DNA from: Nostoc sp. T09
GTDB lineage: Bacteria; Cyanobacteriota; Cyanobacteriia; Cyanobacteriales; Nostocaceae
DNA: 64,000 nucleotides
NCBI RefSeq assembly: GCF_002154695.1
Contig: NZ_MTAV01000001.1
Coordinates: 35,539-99,538, forward strand
Direction of reading: 5' to 3'
The position numbers and the translations under genes are program-made. Of this stretch, positions 43,623 through 52,797 are shown piece after piece. Below the pieces are notes generated by a model. It saw only the letters and a program-made list of their open reading frames with translations, was not told the origin of the DNA and did not search any database. Position 1 is the first letter of the stretch. Every line of letters starts with the position of its first letter.

Positions 43623-44411
43623 CTAGTAATTAAAACTCACAATCCCAGACCACTGAACTTTTTTCTGTTGTTCCCGGCGGTAGGAAAAGAAATGCTCTGG
43701 AGTTTGGTAAGTACAATAAGGAGCGATCGCAACTTGTTCGTCGCTAATTCCCAGGCTTTCTATCTGTAAGGCATTTACCCGTCGCACATCCACCCGGACT
43801 TTACCAGGGTCAGGGTCGGTAATTAGGGGAGAATTGGGTAGTTCATGCAAAGCATCGACAATCTTGTGTTCGTCTTCATGGGGAACGATGCTGTAGCCAA
43901 TTTCCGCAGCCACATCTACTGAGACTTGGTAAACCTCCCCAGCGATTGCGGGACCCATCGCAATCCGCAAATCCTCCAGCTTGCTACCTTGTGCTTTCAA
44001 GCGGGCGATCGCTTGCGGGACAATTTTTTTAGCAGTACCCCGCCATCCTGCATGAATTGCTGCTACCTGTCCGGTTTTGATATCGCCAATCAGCACAGGT
44101 GTACAATCAGCGCTGGCGACCCACACTGCTTGCAAAGCCTTCTCGCTGACTAAACCATCTGCTGATGCTAAAGCAGAATCATCATCCCCGCCTGTGCTGA
44201 ACTTGCTATCAATTTCTTGTGGGGTGAGAACAGTATTGCCATGAACCTGTTTCAAGCGATAAACTGATGCCTCTGGGTGCAGCACCTTTGTTAACTCTTG
44301 TGGTGAACGTGGCCAAAACGGATGGGTAAAGAAACCGTGTTGCCAAGGTTCTAAAAGACTACAAGTAAGGTAGGGCATACCTTGCCAATTGCGCCAGTGC
44401 CAAGTGTGCAT
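43623..44411 (-). CDS. pgeF: purine nucleoside phosphorylase/laccase-domain protein (YfiH family)
   Basis: A 262-residue DUF152/YfiH protein (MHTWHWRNWQGMPYLTCSLL). Family signatures: LKQVHGNTVL, VASADCTPVLIGD (Cys and metal site), IHAGWRGTAKKIV (His in AGWRG) and RVDVRRVNALQIESLGI. Members act as purine nucleoside phosphorylases and, in E. coli, edit cell-wall precursors (PgeF); the exact substrate here is not shown. It is cytoplasmic. It is divergent from birA, 76 bp apart. Confidence 0.92.
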   Translation of the reverse strand: MHTWHWRNWQGMPYLTCSLLEPWQHGFFTHPFWPRSPQELTKVLHPEASVYRLKQVHGNTVLTPQEIDSKFSTGGDDDSALASADGLVSEKALQAVWVASADCTPVLIGDIKTGQVAAIHAGWRGTAKKIVPQAIARLKAQGSKLEDLRIAMGPAIAGEVYQVSVDVAAEIGYSIVPHEDEHKIVDALHELPNSPLITDPDPGKVRVDVRRVNALQIESLGISDEQVAIAPYCTYQTPEHFFSYRREQQKKVQWSGIVSFNY

Positions 44412-44487
44412 CGTGAACCAAACCTAAACAGAAAATCAGAATTAGCCAATTAATGCTAACTTGAACAACGGGATTTGGGTTAACTGC

Positions 44488-45300
44488 GTGGGATTTGATC
44501 TGCAATATTTGGAAACAGCCCTGAAAGCAGGGCGTCAGTATTCATGTTTACCATTTTCTTTACACATTTTTGATAGTGTAGCTTCAACGAATCAAACTCT
44601 CTGGAGCTTGCTGAACCAGGGTGCTCAACCAGGATGTGTAGTTATTGCCACTCAGCAGACGGCTGGGCGCGGTCAATGGGGTCGTCAGTGGATTTCTGCT
44701 GCTGGGGGATTATATGTTTCGGTGGCGGTTAATCCCAAACTAGAAGCTACTGACAGTTACCAACTAACTTTGGCTAGTGCTTGGGGAATTGCCTCACAAT
44801 TGCGAAACTGTGGTGTCAACGTTGGGATTAAATGGCCGAACGATTTAGTTTTAGATGGTCGCAAGCTAGGCGGTATTTTGACTGAAACCAAAGTAAATCA
44901 AGGAAAAATCACCCAAGCAGTCATTGGCGTTGGCATTAACTGGGCAAACCCAGTACCAGAAACTGGAATCAACTTGGAATGTTGGCAAGCATCCCAAAGC
45001 GCAAAACCGATTTCTTGTCTAGAAATGTTAACCTCGAAGGTTTTATTGGGAATAGAATCCGGTATTGAGTGCCTTTTTAAAGAAGGAGTAAACATACTCT
45101 TATCTCACTATCTAGATTTACTCACGAATATGGGCGATCGCATACACGTTAATAATCTGGCGGGCACTGTAGTTGGGGTAACCCCTCAGGGTAATTTACG
45201 AGTTAATCTAGAAGCTTATAATACAAAGGAAGTAATAACACCAGAAATTTACATTGAACCCGGTACAATCAGTTTGGGTTACCAAAAATCTTCGGTTTAA
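44488..45300 (+). CDS. birA: biotin--[acetyl-CoA-carboxylase] ligase
   Basis: A 270-residue monofunctional biotin protein ligase without the DNA-binding HTH of E. coli BirA. The biotinyl-AMP motif is TQQTAGRGQWGRQWISAAGG (GRGQxGR), with FDSVASTNQTLW before it and IKWPNDLVLDGRKLGGILTE after. The small SH3-like C-terminal domain is VNNLAGTVVGVTPQGNLRVN. It attaches biotin to the carrier subunit of acetyl-CoA carboxylase. The start is uncertain: I chose the GTG at 44488; the TTG at 44461 gives nine more residues, and neither has a strong ribosome binding site. Confidence 0.9.
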   Translation: MGFDLQYLETALKAGRQYSCLPFSLHIFDSVASTNQTLWSLLNQGAQPGCVVIATQQTAGRGQWGRQWISAAGGLYVSVAVNPKLEATDSYQLTLASAWGIASQLRNCGVNVGIKWPNDLVLDGRKLGGILTETKVNQGKITQAVIGVGINWANPVPETGINLECWQASQSAKPISCLEMLTSKVLLGIESGIECLFKEGVNILLSHYLDLLTNMGDRIHVNNLAGTVVGVTPQGNLRVNLEAYNTKEVITPEIYIEPGTISLGYQKSSV

Positions 45301-45391
45301 CTTTTAGGTTTGTTCACAATTTCGCTCTTTGGGCAAGACAAACCACCGGCATCATTCTGTTTAGACTATTTATACAAAACTGAGAGAACAA

Positions 45392-46966
45392 ATGACGCAG
45401 CCCAATAACTCTGCCCATAAACGTTTGCCAGTGCCAACAAAACGCTTTGCTTCTACGCTACCAGCACAGAGCCTCTGTTGGCTCAGTAGCTTTAGCCTCC
45501 TGGGCAACGGCTTAGTGTTAGCTCAAACGGAAACATCTATAGATAACATCGTTCCTACTATTGAAAATTCTCAACCGACCGCAGTCACAAATCCAGTTAA
45601 AAAAGATACTGTAATACCAGAAGTAACTCGACCACAGGTAGAGTTTTCCGAACGGCGAACCAGACTCAAAAAGAGATTACATAGGGAAGATGTATCCCAA
45701 TCATCACAGCCACTCAGGCAGTCGAAACCAAAAATTGAAGCTGCTGAGCCTGTTGTGATCAGACGCTCAAAACCTCAAGTAGAAACTTCGCGGGTTGCAC
45801 CAGCTAGGATCAACCAAGAAAAACCCAAAGCGGCAATAGCCACACCTGCGCGGTTACGCACTTTACCTGAAAAACTCCCAGAAGTTGCCCAACCAGCCAA
45901 TAACTCTAACAGTCCTGTCGGTAGCACAGAAGTAAAACCGAAGGATTACAATAACGCCTACATTGACCCCAACGATTACAAACTTGGTGGCACCTATCAA
46001 GCACCCAATTCTGTAATCATCACAGAGCGCTCTAGTGGTTGTCGAGCGACGTTGCCAACAGGACAAGCTATATCAGGTAGTCTTTGTGCCAAACCTGCTG
46101 GTAATCAGCGTGTAGCTGGTAGTAATAGCAAAACATCACCCAGTTGGTTGAGAAGAAGCCAAACAGCTAGGTTAGCAACCGTTCCAGTGGTTAGACCGAT
46201 AGCAAATACTGGTAATACCAGCAGATGGCGTACTCCTCAAGTTGCTTCTAATAACGTTGCTACTCGCATTGCTGCTAGTGTCACTAAGAGCGAATATCAT
46301 CCGAATCGGTTTATTCCTAACCCCACCGATTTTTCCACTACAAAAGTAAGTGCTACTCCGATCGCACCGAGTGCTGGTACTTTACCACCACCAATGGCAG
46401 ATGGTAATTTTGCACCCCGACCCAGTACTGTTGCTTACGACTTCCCACTCGCATCAACATTACCGCAAATTCCTGGTGTAGGCAGAGTTGCCTATAGTGG
46501 ACAGGGAATGATGTTTCCTCTGTCCGTTCCCGCATCAATCACCTCATTGTTTGGCTGGCGAGTTCATCCCATCACAGGCGATCGCCGTTTCCATGCTGGT
46601 ACAGATTTAGGTGCGCCTATGGGTACACCAATTTTGGCAGCCGCCAAAGGTCAAGTAGAAAGTGCTGACTGGATGGGTGGCTATGGTTTAGCCGTAACCA
46701 TTAACCACAGTTCTGCTCAACAAACTCTCTACGGTCATATGTCACAAATCTTTGTCCGACCCGGCCAGTGGGTAGAACCGGGAACTGTGATTGGACAAGT
46801 TGGTAGCACTGGTAACTCTACAGGACCTCATCTACACTTTGAAGTCCGCCACCTAACAACAAACGGCTGGGTAGCAGTTGACCCAGGTGTAGAATTAAAT
46901 ACCGGACTGAGCCAGTTGGTTCAAGGCTTACAGACAGCTCAGTTAACCAAGCAACCAGGCAGTTAA
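45392..46966 (+). CDS. M23 peptidoglycan endopeptidase, exported
   Basis: A 524-residue envelope protein. A signal-like hydrophobic stretch near residues 22-42 (LPAQSLCWLSSFSLLGNGLV, cleaved near VLAQT) follows a basic N-terminus. Residues 45-360 are low-complexity and rich in Pro, Arg, Thr and Ser. The M23 (LytM) domain occupies about 380-500, with the complete zinc site: His and Asp in GDRRFHAGTDLGAPMGT, and HxH in GPHLHFEVRH. It should cut peptide cross-links in peptidoglycan during growth or division. A Cys pair (GCRATLPTGQAISGSLCAK) lies mid-protein. It is transcribed in the same direction as birA but 91 bp away. Confidence 0.93.
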   Translation: MTQPNNSAHKRLPVPTKRFASTLPAQSLCWLSSFSLLGNGLVLAQTETSIDNIVPTIENSQPTAVTNPVKKDTVIPEVTRPQVEFSERRTRLKKRLHREDVSQSSQPLRQSKPKIEAAEPVVIRRSKPQVETSRVAPARINQEKPKAAIATPARLRTLPEKLPEVAQPANNSNSPVGSTEVKPKDYNNAYIDPNDYKLGGTYQAPNSVIITERSSGCRATLPTGQAISGSLCAKPAGNQRVAGSNSKTSPSWLRRSQTARLATVPVVRPIANTGNTSRWRTPQVASNNVATRIAASVTKSEYHPNRFIPNPTDFSTTKVSATPIAPSAGTLPPPMADGNFAPRPSTVAYDFPLASTLPQIPGVGRVAYSGQGMMFPLSVPASITSLFGWRVHPITGDRRFHAGTDLGAPMGTPILAAAKGQVESADWMGGYGLAVTINHSSAQQTLYGHMSQIFVRPGQWVEPGTVIGQVGSTGNSTGPHLHFEVRHLTTNGWVAVDPGVELNTGLSQLVQGLQTAQLTKQPGS

Positions 46967-47032
46967 ATTGGGGAATGGGGATTATGGGACAAAGGGAAAT
47001 AACCAATGCCCAATCCCCCATGCCCCAATCTC
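46966..47032. repeat. purine-rich dispersed repeat with STRR-like CCCCATG units
   Basis: TTGGGGAATGGGGATTATGG then GGGACAAAGGGAAATAACCA, then CCCAATCCCCCATGCCCCAA. It shares its core with 23029-23085. It lies between the convergent M23 and ribE genes. Confidence 0.6.
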
Positions 47033-47034
47033 AA

Positions 47035-47715
47035 TTACGCATAGCCATGTTCTGCTAGAAATGCAGGTGTAATTTCATCAGAACTAGGATCATCCCCAGC
47101 GTTGGGGTTTGCTTTGCCAGAATAAAGAAATTTTTCGACATATTTGCCGAGAATATCTCCTTCAAGATTCACCAAACTGCCAGAAACCAAATAGCGGAGA
47201 TTGGTCTCGGCATAGGTGAGGGGAATAACTGACACTTTGAACCGGGAAATTTCTGGCTCGTAGGCGGCTACTGTGAGGCTAATACCATTGATGGCAATGC
47301 TACCCTTGGGAACAATGTACCGTGCGATCGCCTCAGATGCTGTAAAGGTCATTTCCCAAGAAGTAGCTGTTTGTTCTGCTGTCACCATCCGACCAACGCC
47401 GTCTACATGGCCCATGACAAAATGACCGCCGACTTTGCTTCCTACCCGCAACGAAGCCTCTAGGTTGACATATTTCTGTGCTGTTTCTTGATCGCCTAAA
47501 GTCGTGCGGCGCAAAGTTTCCGGTGATGCAGTGGCGATAAAACCATCCTTTAAAACTTCTTCCACTGTCAGGCAAACGCCATCGACTGCAATACTGTCGC
47601 CATAAGCCAGATCCTGCATAATTAAATCAGATGACTGACTTACACAAGTAATTTGCCAAGAATCTCCCCCTAAGGGTTTCATGGTTCCTAACGCCTGGAT
47701 CAATCCTGTAAACAC
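47035..47715 (-). CDS. ribE: riboflavin synthase alpha chain
   Basis: A 226-residue enzyme that dismutates two 6,7-dimethyl-8-ribityllumazine molecules to riboflavin. The N-terminus MFTGLIQALGTMKPLGG is characteristic, and two tandem lumazine-binding barrels are visible: about 1-97 (GDSIAVDGVCLTVEEV) and about 98-195 (GGHFVMGHVDGVGRMVTAEQ, GSIAINGISLTVAAYE). Length is slightly above average because of a C-terminal tail (NPNAGDDPSSDEITPAFLAE). I looked upstream for an FMN riboswitch and did not see one. Confidence 0.95.
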   Translation of the reverse strand: MFTGLIQALGTMKPLGGDSWQITCVSQSSDLIMQDLAYGDSIAVDGVCLTVEEVLKDGFIATASPETLRRTTLGDQETAQKYVNLEASLRVGSKVGGHFVMGHVDGVGRMVTAEQTATSWEMTFTASEAIARYIVPKGSIAINGISLTVAAYEPEISRFKVSVIPLTYAETNLRYLVSGSLVNLEGDILGKYVEKFLYSGKANPNAGDDPSSDEITPAFLAEHGYA

Positions 47716-48056
47716 AGCTTTTTTGCCAAAGTAACTCTATTTATTGCCTAATTTTGCCTAAAATCCACTCGTAATTTCCTCCATAAATGTAGCAAAATTC
47801 GAGTATATTTTCTGACGTTATTTAAGATAGGGATATTATCACATTAGCATCATGAACAAGGCATACTTGGGTAAGAAGGATATTGTCTAAGTAGACCACT
47901 TTGACTTACTCTGGTGTTCACATCAAGTTCGGAGTTTAATAGAAGCAATTATAGAGAACAAATGCCTATGTTTATTCCTGTCCCTAAGTTAACCCATAAA
48001 GGGTATTATTTTTTACATATTAACCAAGTACTCCAAGGAGCGTAGAGGCTTAGCCA
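47716..48056. other. intergenic region between ribE and the DUF151 gene, with a possible leader ORF
   Basis: 341 bases shared by two divergent genes, so both promoters lie here. A 27-codon frame at 47962-48045 (MPMFIPVPKLTHKGYYFLHI) ends just inside the ribosome-binding region of the next gene. I see no riboswitch-like structure. Confidence 0.4.
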
Positions 48057-48554
48057 ATGATTGAAATGAGAGTCGCTGGTATAGCATTAGATGCCATAAC
48101 CCGCAGCCCAATTGTTCTTTTGAAAGATGCTTCTGATCGCCGTGCTTTGCCAATTTATATCGGTCAGGAACAGGCTAGGGCTATTGCGGGAGCAATAGAG
48201 AGTCAAAAGCCTCCACGGCCTTTAACTCACGATTTAATTGTGAATATTTTAGAGACATGGAACTTGACTCTAGAGAAGGTAATTATTCATTCCCTGCAAA
48301 AGGATACCTTTTATGCAGCGTTAGTTGTCAAGCAGGGTGAGACTACAAAAGAAATTGACGCGCGTCCTAGCGATGCGATCGCCATTGCGCTTCGTACCAA
48401 TGCCCCCATTTGGGTAATGGAAGAAGTCATTGCCGATGCTTCGATCCCTGTTGATCGCGACGCCGATGAAGCAGAACAACAAGCCTTCCGCGAATTTATT
48501 TCTAATCTCCGTCCTGAAGATTTAATCAAGCGGTTTGGTAATGGCGAAAGTTAG
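48057..48554 (+). CDS. bifunctional nuclease domain protein (DUF151)
   Basis: A 165-residue protein matching the DUF151/BFN domain (PF02577): MIEMRVAGIALDAITRSPIV, LPIYIGQEQARAIAGAIE, TFYAALVV, and DARPSDAIAIALRTNAPIWV with the conserved ARPSDAxAlAxR signature. The family was named from a plant protein with DNase and RNase activity; the activity of the bacterial form is little studied. The C-terminus is acidic (DRDADEAEQQAFREFI). A GAGG lies nine bases before the ATG. It stands alone. Confidence 0.92.
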   Translation: MIEMRVAGIALDAITRSPIVLLKDASDRRALPIYIGQEQARAIAGAIESQKPPRPLTHDLIVNILETWNLTLEKVIIHSLQKDTFYAALVVKQGETTKEIDARPSDAIAIALRTNAPIWVMEEVIADASIPVDRDADEAEQQAFREFISNLRPEDLIKRFGNGES

Positions 48555-48677
48555 AAAATTACCGAACTGCTAATTACTGAGCTAAAAAGAAACAACAGAA
48601 TAAATAATAAAGAAATAAGAAGAAAGAATTCAGAAAAGCACACAATTTCTTGATTTTTTCTTCTTAAATTTTCACAG

Positions 48678-48720
48678 AGGAAAGGCAGAGGCAGGAGGCA
48701 GAAGGTAGAAGGAAAGAAAG
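48678..48720. repeat. purine-rich repeat (GGCAGAGGCAGGAGGCAGAAGG family)
   Basis: The same family as 31871-31960, here uninterrupted. It lies in the 280-bp gap between the DUF151 and aldo/keto reductase genes. Confidence 0.6.
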
Positions 48721-48834
48721 TATATTTTGATATTTATAGTAATATCATTTCACTCAATATATAGATACAAATAATTTTCTTTCTGCTCTCCTATTGCCTA
48801 TTTGTATCAAACTTCAAGTGAAACGGTATAAGTT

Positions 48835-49959
48835 ATGCAATATCGACGCTTTGGCAAAACTAATCTACACCTGTCAGTTTTTTCTTTGGGAACAATGCGC
48901 TACCTGGCTGATGCAGAAAATGCTCAGCAAACCATCGAAAAAGCCTTGGCGTTAGGAATTAATCATATAGAAACTGCCAGAGGTTACGGCAAAAGTGAGG
49001 AGTTTTTTGGCAAAGCACTCAAAGCTGGGTTATCTGTACCCCGTTCCCAACTTCATATCACTACCAAAATTCCACCTACAGCCGATGCTGATACCATGCG
49101 TCGCTACATTGATGAATCCCTAGAAAGATTGCAGCTAGATTATCTAGATTGCTTAGGAATTCATGGCTTAAACACTTGGGAACATCTGGAATTGTTGCAA
49201 GCTGGTTGTATGCAAGCTGTACAGGAAGCGATCGCAGCTGGTAAGGTGCGACATGTTGGCTTTTCCACCCACGGATCGTTAGATCTAATTCTGGCAGCAA
49301 TCAAGACAGATTTATTTGAATTTGTCAATCTGCATTATTACTATTTTTTCCAACGCAATGCAGCAGCAATTCAGCTAGCGGCTGAGAAAGACATGGGGAT
49401 TTTTATCATTTCCCCGGCTGATAAAGGAGGACGCCTTTACACACCACCCCAAACCTTGAAAGATTTGTGTCATCCATTTTCACCCTTAGAGTTAAATTAT
49501 CGATTTTTATTGAGCGATCGCCGCATTACTACCTTGAGTGTAGGGCCAGCCAATCCAGAAGAATTAATTGAACCTGTGCGACTTGCTGATTATGTTGATG
49601 AACTTACACCAGAAGAAATTGCTGCTTTCCAAGGTTTAGTAAATCAACAACAAATTACCTTGGAAACTGATAAGTGTAGCCAGTGCTATGCTTGTTTACC
49701 TTGTCCAGAAAATATTAATATTCCAGAGGTATTGCGGTTACGTAATCTAGCTGTGGCTTATGACATGACAGACTACGGCAAATATCGCTATGGAATGTTT
49801 GAAAATGCCGGTCACTGGTTTCCGGGAATGAAAGCCAACCGTTGTACAGAATGCGGTGATTGTTTACCCAGGTGTCCTGAAGAGTTAAATATTCCAGCTT
49901 TATTGGAAGATAGCCACGAAAGATTAAATGGCAAAGCCGGAAGGAGACTGTGGGGATAA
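48835..49959 (+). CDS. aldo/keto reductase with C-terminal ferredoxin-like 4Fe-4S domain
   Basis: A 374-residue protein. Residues 1-270 are an aldo/keto reductase barrel (MQYRRFGKTNLHLSVFSLGT, INHIETARGYGKSE, ITTKIPPT, LDYLDCLGIHGL); the catalytic Asp of the usual DTA is Glu here (IETA). Residues about 280-374 carry two Cys clusters, CSQCYACLPCPENINIP and CTECGDCLPRCPEELNIP, fitting two 4Fe-4S centres. Proteins of this build are widespread in cyanobacteria as predicted oxidoreductases using ferredoxin-type electrons; the substrate is unknown. It is cytoplasmic. A Uma2 gene follows 46 bp later. Confidence 0.9.
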   Translation: MQYRRFGKTNLHLSVFSLGTMRYLADAENAQQTIEKALALGINHIETARGYGKSEEFFGKALKAGLSVPRSQLHITTKIPPTADADTMRRYIDESLERLQLDYLDCLGIHGLNTWEHLELLQAGCMQAVQEAIAAGKVRHVGFSTHGSLDLILAAIKTDLFEFVNLHYYYFFQRNAAAIQLAAEKDMGIFIISPADKGGRLYTPPQTLKDLCHPFSPLELNYRFLLSDRRITTLSVGPANPEELIEPVRLADYVDELTPEEIAAFQGLVNQQQITLETDKCSQCYACLPCPENINIPEVLRLRNLAVAYDMTDYGKYRYGMFENAGHWFPGMKANRCTECGDCLPRCPEELNIPALLEDSHERLNGKAGRRLWG

Positions 49960-50005
49960 CCACGTTAAACTGTTCGTTGAATGCGATCGCTACCCCACAA
50001 AAACT

Positions 50006-50617
50006 ATGCAAGTTACACAACAGCGATACTACACGCCAGAGGAATATTTAGAACTAGAGGAAGCTGCTGATTACAAAAGTGAATATATTGATGGGCACAT
50101 AATTCCAATGGCGCATGAATCTGTCAATCATAATTTGATTGGTGGAAATTTTGCGGCTGCGCTAAATTTTGCATTTAAAAAACTAGATTACGAAGTTTTT
50201 ATTTTTCAGTTGCGTTTGTGGATACCTCAAAAGCAGATCTATACATATCCAGATGTGATGATTGTGGCAGGTAAAGTAGAGTGCTACAAAAACCGCACAG
50301 ATGTAATACTGAATCCACAGGTAATTATTGAAGTATTGTCTAAATCTACCAAAGCCTATGACCGCGACGATAAATTTGAGGCTTATCGGTCAATTCCCAC
50401 CTTCCAAGAATATTTATTAATTGACCAAAACCGCATTTATGTAGAGCAATATTCCAAAACTGGTAAAAAGCAATGGGCATTGCGTGAATACGATGAAGAA
50501 GATGAAGCGATCGCACTTGTAACTTTACCTTTTAACATTTCCTTGCAAGATTTATACAACAAAGTGCAGTTTGAGCTTGTAGAGTCGGAAGCCGAAAGCG
50601 TTGATATAGAGGGATAA
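50006..50617 (+). CDS. Uma2 family endonuclease (DUF820)
   Basis: A 203-residue protein from the ATG at 50006 (MQVTQQRYYTPEEYLELEEA); the frame upstream overlaps the previous gene and is not part of the family. Core elements: YKSEYIDGHIIPMAHESVNH, then IYTYPDVMIVAGKVE (the PD of PD-(D/E)xK), VIIEVLSKSTKAYDRDDKFE and YRSIPTFQEYLLID. The active-site set looks complete. It is the third Uma2 locus in the window; its sequence is quite different from the one at 42313. The function of the family is unproven. Confidence 0.9.
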   Translation: MQVTQQRYYTPEEYLELEEAADYKSEYIDGHIIPMAHESVNHNLIGGNFAAALNFAFKKLDYEVFIFQLRLWIPQKQIYTYPDVMIVAGKVECYKNRTDVILNPQVIIEVLSKSTKAYDRDDKFEAYRSIPTFQEYLLIDQNRIYVEQYSKTGKKQWALREYDEEDEAIALVTLPFNISLQDLYNKVQFELVESEAESVDIEG

Positions 50618-50702
50618 GGTAAAGCGATCGCTGATTTTATGCTTTTATGCCATAGTATTTTAGACCTTTATTCCGAAACGCAAAGCCTACAAGGATAAAA
50701 AA

Positions 50703-51593
50703 ATGGGCAAAAGTAAGCTGATAGCTTTTGGCTGGTATGGTGGCAAGTTCAGCCATCTTGATTGGCTTTTACCTCTGTTGCCAAATACTCAACATTACTG
50801 TGAACCATTTGGAGGTTCGGCGGCAGTTTTGCTCAATCGCAATCCTTCACCCGTTGAAACATATAATGACTTAGACGGTGAAGTAGTAAATTTTTTTCGT
50901 ATATTACGAGAACAAAAAGAAAGTTTAATTGAGGCTATTGGTCTAACTCCTTTCTCTCGTGAAGAATTCGAGATAGCAATATCTGAGCCTACCCCAGATT
51001 TATCTGAGTTTGAACGAGCTAGAAGATTTTTTATCAGAGCTAGACAGGTGAGAACTGGTTTAGCACAAAAGGCAAGTTCTGGGAGATGGGCACATTGTAA
51101 ACTAACAAGCCGTGCGGGTATGGCTGGTGCAGTCTCAAGATGGTTAGGAAGTGTAGAGGATTTGTCTGAGATTGTTCAAAGGCTTTTACGAGTGCAGATT
51201 GAGCATGACTCAGCAATTAAAGTGATTAAACGTTACGACTCTGAAGAGACTTTGTTTTACTGCGATCCTCCCTATCCACACGCTTCAAGAGGAGATAGTC
51301 AAGCTTATGCTTACGAAATGAAAGATGATGAGCATCGAGAACTAAGTTATGTTCTTCACAATATTCAAGGCAAAGTTGCTATCTCTGGTTATCAATGCGA
51401 CCTTATGCAAGAACTTTATGGTGATTGGAAAGCGATCGTAGCACCAACTAAGGCTTGCCATTCTACAAAAGGATTAAGAACAGAAGTGCTATGGATCAAT
51501 TACGACATTGAGAATGCTGAAAAAAAATTTGTGGATAAAAATCTAGAAAAGGCCGAATCTCCATGTCAACCCCAGCAGCTATCCTTGATTTAG
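50703..51593 (+). CDS. D12-class N6-adenine DNA methyltransferase
   Basis: A 296-residue DNA methyltransferase of the Dam/D12 class (PF02086). The SAM-binding site is split as usual for this class: GWYGGKFSHLDWLLPLLPNT plus CEPFGGSAAVLLNR, then TYNDLDGEVVNFFRILRE. The catalytic motif is DPPY in FYCDPPYPHASRGD. It should methylate adenine in a specific DNA site and protect it from the companion nuclease. It overlaps the next gene by 31 bases, so translation is coupled; overlapping genes in this order are typical of type II restriction-modification. The recognition site cannot be read from the sequence. Confidence 0.93.
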   Translation: MGKSKLIAFGWYGGKFSHLDWLLPLLPNTQHYCEPFGGSAAVLLNRNPSPVETYNDLDGEVVNFFRILREQKESLIEAIGLTPFSREEFEIAISEPTPDLSEFERARRFFIRARQVRTGLAQKASSGRWAHCKLTSRAGMAGAVSRWLGSVEDLSEIVQRLLRVQIEHDSAIKVIKRYDSEETLFYCDPPYPHASRGDSQAYAYEMKDDEHRELSYVLHNIQGKVAISGYQCDLMQELYGDWKAIVAPTKACHSTKGLRTEVLWINYDIENAEKKFVDKNLEKAESPCQPQQLSLI

Positions 51594-52702
51594 CTTTTGA
51601 AAAGGTTGTTGCTGATTTAACACAACCAGTTATAAATGATGCTGTCATTTCTAGAAATGTAGAATTTGTGTGTCGTAACCCTCAAAATCGAGCAGGTATT
51701 CGGTTACTTTTAGCTTGTTGTTTGGCAAAATCTCACAGAGCAAATATGGATATTCGCAAACCCTATACCGAAATTAGTGGCTCGGACTGTTATTCAGGTC
51801 GTACATATGATGAAGCATATATAACAGGCTTTATAAATAAACATGAATTACCGTGTAACCCAACAACGGCTTTTCTCACACCAGCGCTCCGTAACAGAAA
51901 TATTATTCTTACACCAGAAGTTAACTTAGTTGGTAAGCCGCCGATTCTTTACAAGACTGTCCTGCAACTACTTGATAATATTTATCAAGGTCAAGTTTTG
52001 GCTGAAGATATGCTGGCTGAAACTATTAGATATCTTTTAATAATTAGAAATGAAAATCGTCAGCGAATTACTAGTCTGATTGCAAATTTGAAAACTCTTA
52101 AAGGTGCTATTCCTCTTTCTACTGAAGCAATTGTGAAGTTGATTGAGCAGCACTTAAATTGTCCTAATTCCAGTCGGTTGCCAGTCCTAATTGTAGCTGC
52201 TGCCTATACAGCCGCTTCAGGTTACTTAGGGCAACTTGCTCTGCCTCTTGCAACTCATAATGCAGCCGATGCACAGACAGGGGCGTTGGGAGATATTGAG
52301 ATTACGCTTTTCAACGATGACAATGTAATAACTAGCTACGAAATGAAAACGAAGAAGGTTACGGTGGATGATATTAACCGTGCTATACAAAAAATTAGAG
52401 ATTCTGCTCAAAAAATTGATAACTATATATTCATCACCACAGAGCAGATTGAGCAATCTGTTCAAGACTATGCCGCAGGAATTTATGAACGCACAGGTGG
52501 AATTGAATTTGTAGTGCTGGACTGTATCAGTTTTCTCCGTCATTTTTTACATCTATTTCATAGATTACGAATGGATTTTCTTGAGGCGTATCAACAGTTA
52601 GTACTTGATGAACCTGCAAGTGCGGTGAACCAACCGTTAAAAGAAGCCTTCTTAGCACTACGTCAAGCGGCTGAAAGCGACAAAGAAGACTCAGAAGAAT
52701 GA
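51563..52702 (+). CDS. type II restriction endonuclease, probably SacI-like family
   Basis: A 379-residue protein directly overlapping the adenine methyltransferase gene. A PD-(D/E)xK core is visible: GALGDIEITLFNDDNVITSY then EMKTKKVTVDDINRAIQKI, with Asp in GDIEI and Glu-x-Lys in EMKTK. The following FITTEQIEQSVQDYAAGIYE and CISFLRHFLHLFHRLRMDFL are helical. I recall the RE_SacI family (PF09566) as having this general pattern, but I could not check. If so, the pairing with an adenine methyltransferase is notable. There are no frameshifts, so the system may be active. Confidence 0.78.
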   Translation: MSTPAAILDLAFEKVVADLTQPVINDAVISRNVEFVCRNPQNRAGIRLLLACCLAKSHRANMDIRKPYTEISGSDCYSGRTYDEAYITGFINKHELPCNPTTAFLTPALRNRNIILTPEVNLVGKPPILYKTVLQLLDNIYQGQVLAEDMLAETIRYLLIIRNENRQRITSLIANLKTLKGAIPLSTEAIVKLIEQHLNCPNSSRLPVLIVAAAYTAASGYLGQLALPLATHNAADAQTGALGDIEITLFNDDNVITSYEMKTKKVTVDDINRAIQKIRDSAQKIDNYIFITTEQIEQSVQDYAAGIYERTGGIEFVVLDCISFLRHFLHLFHRLRMDFLEAYQQLVLDEPASAVNQPLKEAFLALRQAAESDKEDSEE

Positions 52703-52797
52703 ATCTTTATTAAAAAAAGCGATCGCTCTTTTCACCCACAATCCCCAACTAACTTCGATAAAATCACTATGGTGCTACTTCAACCTTCCCAAGCCTG

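Noticed and set aside
47716..48056. FMN riboswitch upstream of ribE
   Set aside because: No RFN-like conserved stems or AGGG-type core seen in the leader.
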